A stretch of 64,000 nt of DNA from Shewanella khirikhana (GTDB lineage: Bacteria; Pseudomonadota; Gammaproteobacteria; Enterobacterales; Shewanellaceae), in the NCBI RefSeq assembly GCF_003957745.1, contig NZ_CP020373.1, positions 310,001 through 374,000 on the forward strand, in the 5' to 3' direction. The notes under the pieces were generated by a model, which was given only the letters and a program-made list of their open reading frames with translations, searched no databases and was not told the DNA's origin. Each line of letters opens with the position of its first letter. Positions within the stretch are counted from its first letter, which is position 1. Shown one piece after another: positions 17,843 to 27,740 of this stretch. Made by a program: the position numbers and the translations under genes.

Positions 17843-18985
17843 ATGCATCACGTATCCGTTGTCCGCAGCGCCGGGCAGCACGGGGTTTTGCCCTGTGTTC
17901 AAACTTCATCTGGCCACTTGGCGCCCTATGCCTTGCAGCTTCCCGGGCCGCTTTTTAAGGGGATTTGCCAAAGTGCCGTTGCGCTGTTGCAGCAGGCCAT
18001 GGCGCCTGAGCGGCTTGCCAGGGCCCGTCAGTGGGTACCCAAAGCGCTGCTGATTGGCGATGCGCCGGATTGGTGCGAATTCTTTGCGGTCGATTTTGCC
18101 ATCTGTGAAACTGCCGGTACCCTCAGCCATCGACTGATTGAGTTGCAGGCCTTTCCATCTCTCTATGCCTGGGCACACAGCCAGGAAGCCGCGCTTTCAT
18201 GCGCTGCGTTTGGGCTTGCCCCCTTGAGCGAGCGACGCCGTGCCCTTGGGCAAATTGTGTTGGGGCAGGCTGCCTCTACCGATGCTGTGGTCATGCTTGA
18301 TGAGGCGCCTTTGACGCAGGCCACAGGGTTTTGTTTTGAGTTGATGGCGCGCCAATACGGCATTTCGCCGCAGCCGCTCTCAAATATTGTGCGCCGCGGC
18401 AACCGGCTTTTCTATCACAGCCCCAAGGCAGGCGGCGCACTGCAGCCGATTGAGCGCATTTACAATCGCCTGATAGTCACCAGCCCCGAGCAAGCGGCCC
18501 ATTGCCGAGAGTTGTTTCTCGGCGCTGAAGTGAGTTTTGCCGGGCACCCCGACTGGTACTACTTGCTTGCCAAATCCATGCTACCGCTGCTGGATGATCC
18601 AAGTGTGCTGCCTTGCCGCATGCTGCATTTGCCCGGAGATACTATTGCACCACAGCAGGTCATCAAGCCGCTTTTTGGCTATGGCGGTGCAGGTGTGGTG
18701 CTAAACCCCGCGCTGACACCAGCTGATGACTTACCCCGTGGCCCTGTGCTTGCTCAGCAGCGGGTAGAGTACGCGCCTTGCGTGTATCTGGCGCCGGAAG
18801 ACCTGAGTCTGCGCCTTGAAGTACGAGCCCTGTGTTTGTGGCCCAAAGGCGCACCAGGCCCACAAATTTCAGGGCTGATGGGTCGCACTTCGGTGGAGGG
18901 CATGGTCAGCGCCACCCGTCATCGCCATCCTTTGGCTGGTGCCTGTTTGGTGACGGGTCCTGCAGCTATCGGCTGGGGTGAATGA
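17843..18985 (+). CDS. Putative ATP-grasp-like ligase, unassigned
   Basis: 380 residues with no signal peptide. The C-terminal third carries an ATP-grasp-like arrangement: VIKPLFGYGGAGVVL (nucleotide-binding Lys and glycine loop, near 275), LAQQRVEYAP, then LRLEVRALCLW, where acidic/Arg residues could bind metal-ATP. The N-terminal part has no recognised motif. A strong SD (GGGGAGG) precedes ATG 17843. It lies 3 bp before a GCS2-type carboxylate-amine ligase, so the two probably act in one pathway forming an amide or peptide bond. The ATP-grasp assignment is by eye and moderate. Confidence 0.6.
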   Translation: MHHVSVVRSAGQHGVLPCVQTSSGHLAPYALQLPGPLFKGICQSAVALLQQAMAPERLARARQWVPKALLIGDAPDWCEFFAVDFAICETAGTLSHRLIELQAFPSLYAWAHSQEAALSCAAFGLAPLSERRRALGQIVLGQAASTDAVVMLDEAPLTQATGFCFELMARQYGISPQPLSNIVRRGNRLFYHSPKAGGALQPIERIYNRLIVTSPEQAAHCRELFLGAEVSFAGHPDWYYLLAKSMLPLLDDPSVLPCRMLHLPGDTIAPQQVIKPLFGYGGAGVVLNPALTPADDLPRGPVLAQQRVEYAPCVYLAPEDLSLRLEVRALCLWPKGAPGPQISGLMGRTSVEGMVSATRHRHPLAGACLVTGPAAIGWGE

Positions 18986-18988
18986 GCC

Positions 18989-20065
18989 ATGGAAAGGCTT
19001 TCAATACAGGGCGACATTCCGGGAAACGCGGGCCATGTTGGTACAAAACTCGATACGGCAATGGATGCAAAAGCGCTGCTGGCCGGTTTGAGCTTTGGCT
19101 TCGAAGAAGAGTATTTGCTGCTGGATGCCAGCGGGCAGGTGGCTGAGCTGCCCTTTGAGGCGCTTATCTGCACGGATGGGCCGCCTGGGCTGTGGAGCCC
19201 CGAAGCCCATATTGGCATGCTTGAGCACAGCAGTCCTGTGTTTCACAATGCCCGCGAGCAGGCGTTGCACCTGCGGCGCTGCCGCGACTTTTTAACCTTG
19301 CGGCTCGGTAAACCGCAGCTGCGGCTTTTTGTGGGCGGCGCCCATCCCACTCTGGACTGGCGGGAGATGGCCATTCGTGATTGCTATCGAGCCAGTGTGG
19401 ATGAGCTGCAGGAGCTGCTGCGTCAGCTCTTCACCTTTGGCATGCACTGCCATATTGGCTCCTGCCCCGATCCCTGGCTTAGCCGACTTTTTAATGCACT
19501 GCGGCCATTTTTGGCGCCGCTGATTGCACTTTGTGCCAACTCCCGGATGTATGCAGGCCGTGACACCGGGCTTGCCAGTTATCGCTGTGCCGCACTCGGG
19601 CAACTGCCCCGCGGCGGCACGCCGCCAGAGGTGGTTTCCTTTGAGCGCGAACTTGAAACCATCAGCGAATTACTGAATGCCGGGCTTATTCACAAACCTA
19701 CCTGTATCTGGACCGACGCGCGGCTGCATCCTGTGCATCGCACCATAGAAATCAGGGTGATGGATATGCAGCCCGACCCCATGCTGGCATCTTCAGTGGC
19801 AACGCTATGCGCTTTGTTGGCAACCGAGTTGCTGCGGGGTCTGTTGGATGGCGAGCTGCCGCTTTCGCTTGCCGATTGGCAACTGCGCGAAAACCGCTGG
19901 CAGGCGGTGCGACATGGCATGGCGGCGCGATTCTTCTGGCAGGGAGAGATGCTGGATGCCCGCAGGCTGTGGCAGCAGTGGCTGCTGAAACTGGCGCCGC
20001 GGTTCAGCGAGCAGCGGTTGGAGGCCGAGTTTGCCTGTCTGGCAGCTCATATCGAAAGCGACTAG
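18989..20065 (+). CDS. Carboxylate-amine ligase, glutamate-cysteine ligase type 2 (YbdK) family
   Basis: 358 residues. The GCS2 signature GFEEEYLLLD lies near residue 38, then HIGMLEHSSPV, FGMHCHIG near 150 and a C-terminal EIRVMDMQPD, all typical of the YbdK/GshA2 fold that uses ATP to join an amine to a glutamate-like carboxylate. The start may be ATG 18989, or ATG 19061, which begins just before the conserved domain. E. coli YbdK has weak gamma-glutamylcysteine ligase activity, but the true product here is unknown. Coupled to the ATP-grasp-like gene upstream. Confidence 0.88.
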   Translation: MERLSIQGDIPGNAGHVGTKLDTAMDAKALLAGLSFGFEEEYLLLDASGQVAELPFEALICTDGPPGLWSPEAHIGMLEHSSPVFHNAREQALHLRRCRDFLTLRLGKPQLRLFVGGAHPTLDWREMAIRDCYRASVDELQELLRQLFTFGMHCHIGSCPDPWLSRLFNALRPFLAPLIALCANSRMYAGRDTGLASYRCAALGQLPRGGTPPEVVSFERELETISELLNAGLIHKPTCIWTDARLHPVHRTIEIRVMDMQPDPMLASSVATLCALLATELLRGLLDGELPLSLADWQLRENRWQAVRHGMAARFFWQGEMLDARRLWQQWLLKLAPRFSEQRLEAEFACLAAHIESD

Positions 20066-20170
20066 TTGCAGGCGGCTTTGTTAAAGGCAGTCAGCGGTTT
20101 GGATTACTCACACCTAAAAGCAGCGCTTTAAGAGTGGCTGATTAAACAAGACTTTTGTGCGCTTGCCGGG

Positions 20171-21232
20171 CTATTCACAAATTTTGTTGCCCTTGCTCTT
20201 TTTGGCGAGATACATCTTCTGATCGGCGCGGTGCAGCAGGCTGTCGACATCCACATCGACCTTGTCGAGCATTTCCACAATGCCAATGCTGATGCTGTAC
20301 TCAGCGAAGGTGCTGCTGAAATGCTCGATAATGAGCTCTGCCTTGGCTTTGGCTTCTTTCAGGGCGCAGTCGAGCAGGGCGATACAAAACTCATCGCCGC
20401 CCTGACGGGAAGGAATATCGGTTTCCCGTACCACCTGTTTGATGATTTGCCCCAGTGTGCCCAGCACCTTGTCGCCGGTTTCGTGGCCGCGACTGTCGTT
20501 GATGCCCTTAAAAGAATCGACATCGATATAGATGATGGAAATGGTGCTATTGGTGCGCTTCGACAGCAGCATCTCGCGCCTGAGTAGTTCGCGGAACGCG
20601 CGTTTGTTGTAAAGCTCGGTAAGCACGTCCTTATTGGCAAGCCCTTCCAGGTATTTGATTTTGCTTTCGAGTGAGCGCACGTAAAGGTCATTCTTGGCGT
20701 TTTGCGAGCGCATTTCATCGACCAGCGAGGTGATGTAAGTATCGAAAATCCAGGACGTATCGAAGGAGATAAGCCGCTCGACCAGGAGCCCTATACGCCA
20801 GGCTTCGTCCGGATCGGCAATGATCTGCCGGATGGACTCCTGAATTACGCTGGTGAGGTAACGCTGGGCCGAAATAAAGTACTTGGGTTCCAGCCCAATG
20901 CGTTTGTGCACCAGCCCGATACGCAGGCGGTTGTTAACGTATTCGCTGTCGTAAAAGCCTGAAAACATATCGAGAATGTATTTATTCAGCCCCAACTTGA
21001 GCCGCTCAAAGGTGTCGGTGTCGCCAATCAGCAGGGTGGCATGTTCATCCTGCGATACCAGTTCGTAAAAGCGGCCGATGATCGAGCCCGAGTGCTCTTC
21101 AATCAAAAAACGGTAGTCGTGCAGCGCCTCAAGCTCGCGATCGCTGAGTTCAAACAGCTTTTTGCGGCTTTGGATCTCAAGCTCTGAGATCTTGTACTGC
21201 TCCAGCAGGGTTTGTTGGATGCGCTCTTTCAT
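20171..21232 (-). CDS. Globin-coupled-sensor diguanylate cyclase
   Basis: Cytoplasmic 353-residue enzyme making c-di-GMP under control of a heme gas sensor. The N-terminal protoglobin/globin-coupled sensor covers about 15-165, with the proximal histidine in GLVHKRIGLEPKYF near residue 108. A short helical linker leads to a GGDEF domain at about 190-350 with RQGGDEFCI (active-site GGDEF intact, near 275) and a possible upstream inhibitory RxxD-like segment. By analogy with DosC/BpeGReg it would respond to O2, perhaps NO or CO. Monocistronic. Confidence 0.93.
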   Translation of the reverse strand: MKERIQQTLLEQYKISELEIQSRKKLFELSDRELEALHDYRFLIEEHSGSIIGRFYELVSQDEHATLLIGDTDTFERLKLGLNKYILDMFSGFYDSEYVNNRLRIGLVHKRIGLEPKYFISAQRYLTSVIQESIRQIIADPDEAWRIGLLVERLISFDTSWIFDTYITSLVDEMRSQNAKNDLYVRSLESKIKYLEGLANKDVLTELYNKRAFRELLRREMLLSKRTNSTISIIYIDVDSFKGINDSRGHETGDKVLGTLGQIIKQVVRETDIPSRQGGDEFCIALLDCALKEAKAKAELIIEHFSSTFAEYSISIGIVEMLDKVDVDVDSLLHRADQKMYLAKKSKGNKICE

Positions 21233-21539
21233 AGACCGTCCTTAGGCATATCTCTTAAGAGTGTAGTCGATGTATTTGTATGTTTTTACAGGATTCAGTC
21301 AGCCTTGAGTTGGCTTTTGCAACACTTGCCGCAGCCATCACAATTGGCCTTGGGCACCGCCTGGCTGTATTCGCCTCAGAGGCGCTTGCCGGCAGGACTA
21401 TGAAATTCAAAGGGAAATCAGCAGGGGGCGAAAAAATCAGTGCGATATCGGCTCAGCCGACTATGCTTTGTATTTAAAAACCACATGTTTTTAAAGCGCT
21501 TTTCCCCTACCCACTCAGGCAACACTGGCAGAGGAATTC
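21233..21539. other. Divergent intergenic region, no gene seen
   Basis: 307 bp between the globin-coupled cyclase (minus) and the hybrid kinase (plus). No ORF with convincing composition and no clear terminator; it presumably holds both promoters. An AGAGGA just before 21540 serves the kinase. Confidence 0.5.
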
Positions 21540-24500
21540 ATGCAAGGCACAGGACTGTTCAAAAGCTCTTTTTCGCAGCAATCCTTATTGTCGCTGTGGC
21601 TGCCATTGCTGATCATTTTGTTGGGATACTGGATGGGCAGCGAGCTTGCCGCCCGTCAGCATGCTGAAAACGACGCCAGAATAGCCCAGACCCTGCACAT
21701 CCGGGTTCAGGAAATTGCCGCCGGGGTGACCGAAAAGGTCTCGCTGTACGAACACGGCCTGCGCGGACTCAGGGGCACCATGGTGACCGTTGGCCCCGAC
21801 AACTTCAATTATCAACATATGCAAACCTACACCGGCACCCGGGACTACGATGTGGAGTTCCCCGGCGCCAGAGGGTTTGGCTTTGTGCAATATGTGCCCC
21901 AAAACCAACTTACTGAATTCCTTGAACAAGCGGCGGCAGAGCGGCCCGATGGCACCTTTAATCTGCGGCAACTGCAGCCCCATAACGACGATGTGCTGGT
22001 GATCCGCTTTATTGAGCCCGAGTATCGCAATAAGCAGGCGGTGGGACTGGATATTGGCTCTGAGCCCAATCGGCGCCAGGCTGCCATGGGCGCGGCGCGG
22101 GAGCACACCGCCCGGATCACCGGCCCGATTACACTGGTGCAGGCAAGCCAAAAAAGCTTACATGGCTTTTTGATTTTGCTGCCGGTGTACCGGCCGGAGG
22201 CCGCCATGGCGACAGGCTCCATGCCAAGCCCTTTGGATGAGCAGGCGACGGGTAGCCCGGCAGCCAGTGGCGAAGCGCCAGCGAACCTGGTGGGCTGGAC
22301 CTATACGCCGATATTGATTGATGAAGTGCTGAGCACTGTGACCGGGCTTGATGACAATCTGGCGCTGTCGATTGTGGATGTCACCCCTGAAGGCAAAGAG
22401 CTGTTTTTTGTTCGCGGCGAGCAACTGGATACCCTCGCTGCGCTGGAAGTCAGTGAGTCCATCTCGCTTTTTGGACGCAACTGGCAGCTTAACCTGACCC
22501 CGACCCAGGCATTTATCAGCGCCATGGCACTGCCTGCGCCCCGCGCCCGGCTGTGGAATGCCTGGATCTCGAGCTGGCTTTTGGCCGTGCTGGTGTATTT
22601 GGCGCAGCTGATGTGGCTCAGGCGTTTAACGGTACTGAGGCACAGCGCCGAGCTTGCCAAAGCCAAGGAAGATGCCCTGATTGCTGCCAAGGCCGAGCTG
22701 GAAGTCTTGGTGCAACAGCGTACCGCCCAGCTTGAGCAGATGGCTGCCATGCAGCGCAGCATCTTTAATGCCGCTGCTTACGCCATTATCGCCTCAGATC
22801 CCGAGGGCATTATCACAGTGTTTAACCCCTCCGCCGAGCGGCTGCTGGAGTACAGTGCTGATGAAATGATAGGTCGGCAAACCCCGGCCATATTCCATGT
22901 AGAACAAGAGGTTGTGCGCCGTGCCGCCGTGCTCAGCAAGGAGCTTGGGCAAAACGTCGAGCCCGGTTTCGAGGCCTTTGTGGCCAAGGCCAGGCGTGGC
23001 AAGCCCGATACCAATAACTGGACCTACATCAGCAAGAGCGGCAGGCAGATCCCGGTGCGGTTGAGTGTGACGGCCCTGTGCAGTGAAGACGGTGAGCTGA
23101 GCGGTTATCTTGGTATTGCCTACGATCTTACCGAGCAGCTTGCCCGCGAGCAGGAACTGGCCGATGCCAGGGAGCAGGCGCTGCAGGCCAGTCAGGCCAA
23201 ATCGGACTTTCTGGCCAATATGAGCCATGAAATCCGCACCCCGATGAATGCGGTGCTGGGGCTGCTGCAGATGACCCTGTACACCGAACTTGAGCCGCAG
23301 CAGCGTGACTATTTGCTGAAGACACAGCAGGCGGCCAAATCACTGCTGGCGCTGCTGAACGATATTCTGGATTTCTCCAAAATCGAGGCAGGAAGGATAG
23401 AGCTTGAGCAGCATCCGTTCTCGTTGCAGCAGCTCTTAACCGAGATGGGCAGTATTTTGTCGTCCCAGGCGCAGCACAAGGCCATTGAGCTGGTGTATCA
23501 GGTGGACGATGAGGTGCCTGATACCCTGGTGGGGGACAGCCTGAGGCTACGGCAGGTGATGCTTAATGTGCTCAGCAATGCCATTAAGTTTACCCAGGTA
23601 GGCGATGTGATAACCCGGATTGGTGTGCGGTTCGACGATGAGCAGCGCTGTGAGCTGAATATTGCCATTCAGGACTCGGGCATCGGCATGACGGAGTCGC
23701 AGCAAGCGATTATTTTTAAAGGCTTTCAGCAGGCCGATTCCTCTATTTCCCGCCGCTACGGCGGCACCGGCCTTGGGCTTGCCATCACCCGCGAATTAAT
23801 TAGCCTGATGCATGGTGATATTGAGGTCGCCAGCATCCCTGGTCAGGGCAGCACCTTTACCCTGAGGGTGCCGCTGGGTTACATCCCTGCTGAAACCGCG
23901 CAAAAGCCGCAGCTGCCCAATCTCAGGGTGCTGCTGGTGGAAGATAACGACACGTCCCGGCTGGTACTGAAGGAAATGCTGCAAAAGCTTGGCTGTGACA
24001 TTAGCCTTTGCAAAGATGCCGAGTCGGCGCTTTGGAGCGTACAGGCGCCGGAGACCGCCGGGTTTGATGTGCTGCTCATTGACTGGCAATTGCCTGATAT
24101 CGACGGTCTGACGCTGGCGGCCACCATCCGCAGATTAACCGCCCTGCCCAAGCAACCGGCGATTGTGATAGTGACCGCCTTCAGTGAAAGGATCCTTGAG
24201 GCCCAATTGCAGCAGGCCGATGGCAGTTACGATGCCACCCTGATTAAACCCATAACCCGGGAGATGCTGTACACCACCCTGCGTGATGTGGCCGGTGAGC
24301 ACCCCAAAGCCAAAGACGGCCAGCAACTGGCACTGCCCGGCGCGTCGCTTGAGGGCAAGCATCTGCTGCTGGTGGAGGACAATGCCACCAATCGGCTGGT
24401 CGCCACCACCTTACTGACGCAGCTTGGCGCCCGGGTGACCGATGCCGTGGATGGCTTTCAGGCGTTGGAACGCCTGGCGTCGATGAGCTTTGACCTGGTG

Positions 24501-25196
24501 CTGATGGATATTCAGATGCCGGGTATGGATGGCTATGAAACCACCCGCCGTATTCGCCAGCAGTTGAAACTCACCGCGCTGCCGATTATCGCCATGACGG
24601 CCAATGCCATGCCCCAGGACAAACAGGCTTGCCAGCAGGCAGGCATGAATGACCACATTGCCAAACCGTTTGATATTGAACAGGTTGCTGACAAATTGCG
24701 CCAGTATCTTGAAAGCGCCTCACCCAGCCAATCCAGCGGTAATGGCCAGGGCTCCTCTGCCGCGTTGGCAGCAACATCGGATACAGGCACATCAGTGCCG
24801 CTGGCGGCAGATGGCCTGCCAGAAGAGGTGCTGCAATTCAGTGAACGACTCGGACTGGAGCTGGATGTGGCCTGCAAACGGCTGGGGGATACCGCACTTT
24901 ACAGCATGGTACTGACCCAGTTTCTGGCCGATATCAAGCTTGCGCAAACCTTATTGGTACAGCCAAAACTGAATATGAAAGATGCGCGAATTCAATATCA
25001 TAGTTTGAAGAGCGCCGCCGCAACCTGTGGTTTTGGTGCCTTGTCAGCCTTGCTGCGGGAAGCGGAGCATCAGTGCGATAAAAGCAGCAACGAGCCGGTG
25101 GTTGCCGATGCGCGGGTGCTGGCGGCTCTGGAGCAGGCTGCCGCTCAGGTGGTTGAACTTGAGGCCTTGCTTAAACCGTATTTTCCAGAGATTTAA
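21540..25196 (+). CDS. CHASE-PAS hybrid sensor histidine kinase with two receiver domains and an HPt
   Basis: Large inner-membrane phosphorelay kinase of 1218 residues. Order: membrane helix at about 17-37; periplasmic CHASE domain at about 60-300; second helix at about 340-360; coiled coil; PAS at about 405-535; HisKA with the phosphorylated His in NMSHEIRTPMN near 562; HATPase with NVLSNAIKF near 676 and GGTGLGLAI near 742; receiver 1 (LVEDNDTS, phosphorylatable Asp in LLIDWQLPD near 847); receiver 2 (LVEDNATN, Asp in LVLMDIQMPGMDG near 990); HPt with YHSLKSAAATCGF near 1154. No separate response regulator is adjacent. The ligand is unknown; CHASE domains usually bind small extracellular molecules. 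Confidence 0.95.
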   Translation: MQGTGLFKSSFSQQSLLSLWLPLLIILLGYWMGSELAARQHAENDARIAQTLHIRVQEIAAGVTEKVSLYEHGLRGLRGTMVTVGPDNFNYQHMQTYTGTRDYDVEFPGARGFGFVQYVPQNQLTEFLEQAAAERPDGTFNLRQLQPHNDDVLVIRFIEPEYRNKQAVGLDIGSEPNRRQAAMGAAREHTARITGPITLVQASQKSLHGFLILLPVYRPEAAMATGSMPSPLDEQATGSPAASGEAPANLVGWTYTPILIDEVLSTVTGLDDNLALSIVDVTPEGKELFFVRGEQLDTLAALEVSESISLFGRNWQLNLTPTQAFISAMALPAPRARLWNAWISSWLLAVLVYLAQLMWLRRLTVLRHSAELAKAKEDALIAAKAELEVLVQQRTAQLEQMAAMQRSIFNAAAYAIIASDPEGIITVFNPSAERLLEYSADEMIGRQTPAIFHVEQEVVRRAAVLSKELGQNVEPGFEAFVAKARRGKPDTNNWTYISKSGRQIPVRLSVTALCSEDGELSGYLGIAYDLTEQLAREQELADAREQALQASQAKSDFLANMSHEIRTPMNAVLGLLQMTLYTELEPQQRDYLLKTQQAAKSLLALLNDILDFSKIEAGRIELEQHPFSLQQLLTEMGSILSSQAQHKAIELVYQVDDEVPDTLVGDSLRLRQVMLNVLSNAIKFTQVGDVITRIGVRFDDEQRCELNIAIQDSGIGMTESQQAIIFKGFQQADSSISRRYGGTGLGLAITRELISLMHGDIEVASIPGQGSTFTLRVPLGYIPAETAQKPQLPNLRVLLVEDNDTSRLVLKEMLQKLGCDISLCKDAESALWSVQAPETAGFDVLLIDWQLPDIDGLTLAATIRRLTALPKQPAIVIVTAFSERILEAQLQQADGSYDATLIKPITREMLYTTLRDVAGEHPKAKDGQQLALPGASLEGKHLLLVEDNATNRLVATTLLTQLGARVTDAVDGFQALERLASMSFDLVLMDIQMPGMDGYETTRRIRQQLKLTALPIIAMTANAMPQDKQACQQAGMNDHIAKPFDIEQVADKLRQYLESASPSQSSGNGQGSSAALAATSDTGTSVPLAADGLPEEVLQFSERLGLELDVACKRLGDTALYSMVLTQFLADIKLAQTLLVQPKLNMKDARIQYHSLKSAAATCGFGALSALLREAEHQCDKSSNEPVVADARVLAALEQAAAQVVELEALLKPYFPEI

Positions 25197-25373
25197 TGGG
25201 ATGAGGCAGACGCTTGATAAGCGCTGGCGATAGGTTTTAATGTTTTGATATTAAAGGGAGAACCAGTCCGGCTGAGTTAAGGCTGTTTGCACTGGGTGCA
25301 TAAGATTGGACTCAGATGCGCTTAACTTTCAACTTAAAGGGAGCACCGGACTGCTTCAGCTCACAGCGGCAGA

Positions 25374-25643
25374 TCAGTTGCCTGCGCCAGACTGCTCATC
25401 CATCTTGGCTTTGGCCGCTTCCACCCTGGAGAAATCCAGCCCCAGCTCTTCAACTGCTTCTTTAATCAGCCCGGGGTTTTGCATGACCAGCATCATCATG
25501 CCCTGCAGTTTTTCGGGGGCAATACCAAGCTGACCCAGCACGCCCATGGCCATCAGTGGGCTCTCGGTCAGGGTTTGGAACAGGCTTTTAACCTGCTCAT
25601 CACTCACATTGTGCTCTTTGAGCAGCGCAATAATGGGGTTCAT
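25374..25643 (-). CDS. Small helical protein, DUF2999-like
   Basis: 89 residues from ATG 25643 (MNPIIALLKEHNV), chosen because AAGGAA lies 7 bp upstream; the frame opens a further 8 codons. The protein is all-helical, rich in Met and Leu (KLQGMMMLVMQNPGLI), and ends in a charged tail. It resembles the small DUF2999 proteins of Shewanella and Vibrio as I remember them, of unknown function. The 177 bp between it and the kinase gene show nothing further. Confidence 0.65.
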   Translation of the reverse strand: MNPIIALLKEHNVSDEQVKSLFQTLTESPLMAMGVLGQLGIAPEKLQGMMMLVMQNPGLIKEAVEELGLDFSRVEAAKAKMDEQSGAGN

Positions 25644-25842
25644 CGCGTTTCCTTCAACATCGGTCAAACATCAAGATGGGCGGATTCTAACAGACTTGGC
25701 CCGTGAGTGCAGGTGGCGACGTTCGTCCTTGAGTCATCTCAGCTGCCAGCGCTATTTACATCCGCCCGTTGAAGGGGTACAACCCCTATCTCAGCGAACC
25801 GATAGAGTTCAGGGATAATTTCAGCGGAAAAGGGAGAGGGGC

Positions 25843-26265
25843 ATGCGCGGTGCAGGCGGCAGCAATGGTGGTTTGGGCCACTTTTTTATTGGCTTGGCGA
25901 TGATGGTGATTGGTGTGTATTTGCTGCTCAATGCCATTCAGGTCAGGTCACATTTTGGTTTTGGCATGTCGCTTTATGGGTTTCAGACCATGGGGATGAA
26001 TGTCAGTATCACCACTGGCATGGTGATGGTGCCCTTTATCTTTGGCGTGGGCATCATGTTTTACAATGCCAAGAATCCCTTTGGCTGGCTGTTGACCTTT
26101 GGCTCCCTCGCAGCCTTGCTGTTCGGGGTGATCACCTCGGTGCATTTCAGCTTACGAGCCATAACCGCCTTCGATTTAATCGTGATCCTGGTGCTGAGTT
26201 TCGGTGGCCTGGGGCTGTTTTTACGGTCGTTAAAGAGTTTCGATAGCCCGCCTGCTTCTGAATAA
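25843..26265 (+). CDS. Four-helix membrane protein of unknown function
   Basis: 140 residues with about four membrane helices (roughly 12-32, 52-72, 78-98 and 103-123) and a Gly/Ser-rich N-terminus. GGGAGAGG precedes ATG 25843. No family or catalytic residues recognised. It ends in a bidirectional terminator shared with dbpA. Confidence 0.75.
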   Translation: MRGAGGSNGGLGHFFIGLAMMVIGVYLLLNAIQVRSHFGFGMSLYGFQTMGMNVSITTGMVMVPFIFGVGIMFYNAKNPFGWLLTFGSLAALLFGVITSVHFSLRAITAFDLIVILVLSFGGLGLFLRSLKSFDSPPASE

Positions 26266-26286
26266 GCGCCCAAAGCCAACACAAAA

Positions 26287-26313
26287 ATAAAGCCCGCTTC
26301 ATGCGGGCTTTAT
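26287..26313. terminator. Bidirectional rho-independent terminator
   Basis: ATAAAGCCCGC (26287-26297), loop TTCAT, GCGGGCTTTAT (26303-26313), with A-rich and T-rich flanks. It lies between the membrane-protein gene and the 3' end of dbpA. Confidence 0.8.
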
Positions 26314-26336
26314 GTTGAGCAAGTGGCGGCATTGGC

Positions 26337-27740
26337 TTACTTCATCAGCCAGGCGCGGTACGACTTGCCTTTAATGCGGCCAGAGGTGATTTTACCGAGT
26401 GCCTTTTTGGCAACCTTACGGTTCACCGCCACATAGGCGCGGTAGTCGGTCACTAAAATCTTGCCCACCTCACCGCCTTCGATACCGTTCTGGCCGGTTA
26501 GGGCACCGAGGATATCGCCGGGGCGCAGCTTATCCTTTTTACCGCCATCGATTTGCAGGGTGATCATGGTTGGCGCCTGGGGCGTTTTACCCAGTAGGCT
26601 CGATGATGGCAGCGGCTCGCTTTGAATGTCACGCTCCAGATACTCTTCCAGCAGCGCCATCTTGTAGCCATCTTTGTCGTTATAGAAGGTGAAGGCGGCG
26701 CCCTTGCTGCCAGCGCGGCCGGTGCGGCCAATGCGGTGAATGTGCACTTCGGTGTCGTGGGCCACGTGGTAGTTGAATACCGCATCGAGGGCATCGATAT
26801 CCAAACCTCGGGCGGCTACGTCAGTGGCCACCAGTACGCAGGCGCTCTTGTTGGCAAACTGCAGCAGGGTTTCATCGCGGTCGCGCTGCTCCAGGTCACC
26901 ATGCAGCGCCAGCACGCTGAAACCGGCATTGCTGAGCTCATCGGCCACCTTTTGGGTTTCGCGCTTGGTATTACAGAACACCACGGCGCTCTCTGGCTTA
27001 TGCTCAAGCAGCAACAGTCGCAGTGCCTGCATTCGCGCGCTATCGTCTTCCAGATGGAAAAAGTGCTGGGCAATGGTGCTCTTCTCGTGGGTGACTGCCA
27101 CTTTTACCATTACCGGCTTGTACATGACCTGCTGGGCAATAGACTGAATTTGCTCGGGGAAGGTCGCGCTGAACAGCAGGGTTTGGCGCTCGCGCGGGGC
27201 GTTTGCAATAATTGCATCCAGCTGAGGCTGAAAGCCCATTTCCAGCATGCGGTCGGCTTCATCGAGCACCAGCATATTAAGGTTGCTCAAATCCAGACGG
27301 CCGCGCTCCAGATGGTCCACAATCCGCCCCGGCGTCCCCACAATGATATGGGCGCCATGCTCAAGCGAACCCACCTGTGGCCCCATGGGCACGCCGCCGC
27401 ACAGGGTAAGCACTTTCACGTTGTGGATGCCACGGGCGAGGGTGCGGATTTCCTGCGCTACCTGATCGGCAAGCTCGCGGGTTGGGCACAGCACCAGGGT
27501 TTGAATGCGAAAACGCTTCACATCCAGCTTGTTCAGTAGCCCGAGCCCAAAGGCGGCGGTTTTACCCGAGCCGGTTTTGCCCTGACCAATCACATCCTCA
27601 CCCGCCAGGATGGCCGGCAGACTCTGGGCCTGAATGGGGGTCATCTCGTGGTAGCCCATGGAGGACAGGTTCTCAAGCAGTTCGGGTTTAAGCTTAAGGG
27701 TGGAGAAAGCCAGTGACGGCTGGAGATCTGAATTGCTCAA
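26337..27740 (-). CDS. dbpA: ATP-dependent RNA helicase DbpA
   Basis: DEAD-box helicase that helps assemble the large ribosomal subunit by acting at 23S rRNA helix 92. All helicase motifs are visible: Q-motif FSTLKLKPELLENL...TPIQAQSLP, GKTGSGKTA, PTRELADQ, GTPGRI, LDEADRM, SATFP, VATDVAARGLDI and HRIGRTGRAG. The C-terminal RNA-binding domain (about 395-467) has MITLQIDGGKKDKLRPGDILGALTG and ends GRIKGKSYRAWLMK, the DbpA hallmark. I prefer the TTG start at 27740 (AGGA 8 bp upstream; 467 residues, E. coli 457); the frame is open to an ATG at 27821, which adds 27 atypical residues. Confidence 0.95.
   Translation of the reverse strand: MSNSDLQPSLAFSTLKLKPELLENLSSMGYHEMTPIQAQSLPAILAGEDVIGQGKTGSGKTAAFGLGLLNKLDVKRFRIQTLVLCPTRELADQVAQEIRTLARGIHNVKVLTLCGGVPMGPQVGSLEHGAHIIVGTPGRIVDHLERGRLDLSNLNMLVLDEADRMLEMGFQPQLDAIIANAPRERQTLLFSATFPEQIQSIAQQVMYKPVMVKVAVTHEKSTIAQHFFHLEDDSARMQALRLLLLEHKPESAVVFCNTKRETQKVADELSNAGFSVLALHGDLEQRDRDETLLQFANKSACVLVATDVAARGLDIDALDAVFNYHVAHDTEVHIHRIGRTGRAGSKGAAFTFYNDKDGYKMALLEEYLERDIQSEPLPSSSLLGKTPQAPTMITLQIDGGKKDKLRPGDILGALTGQNGIEGGEVGKILVTDYRAYVAVNRKVAKKALGKITSGRIKGKSYRAWLMK

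Noticed and set aside
26622..27539. 305-codon frame on the plus strand
   Set aside because: Antisense shadow of dbpA.
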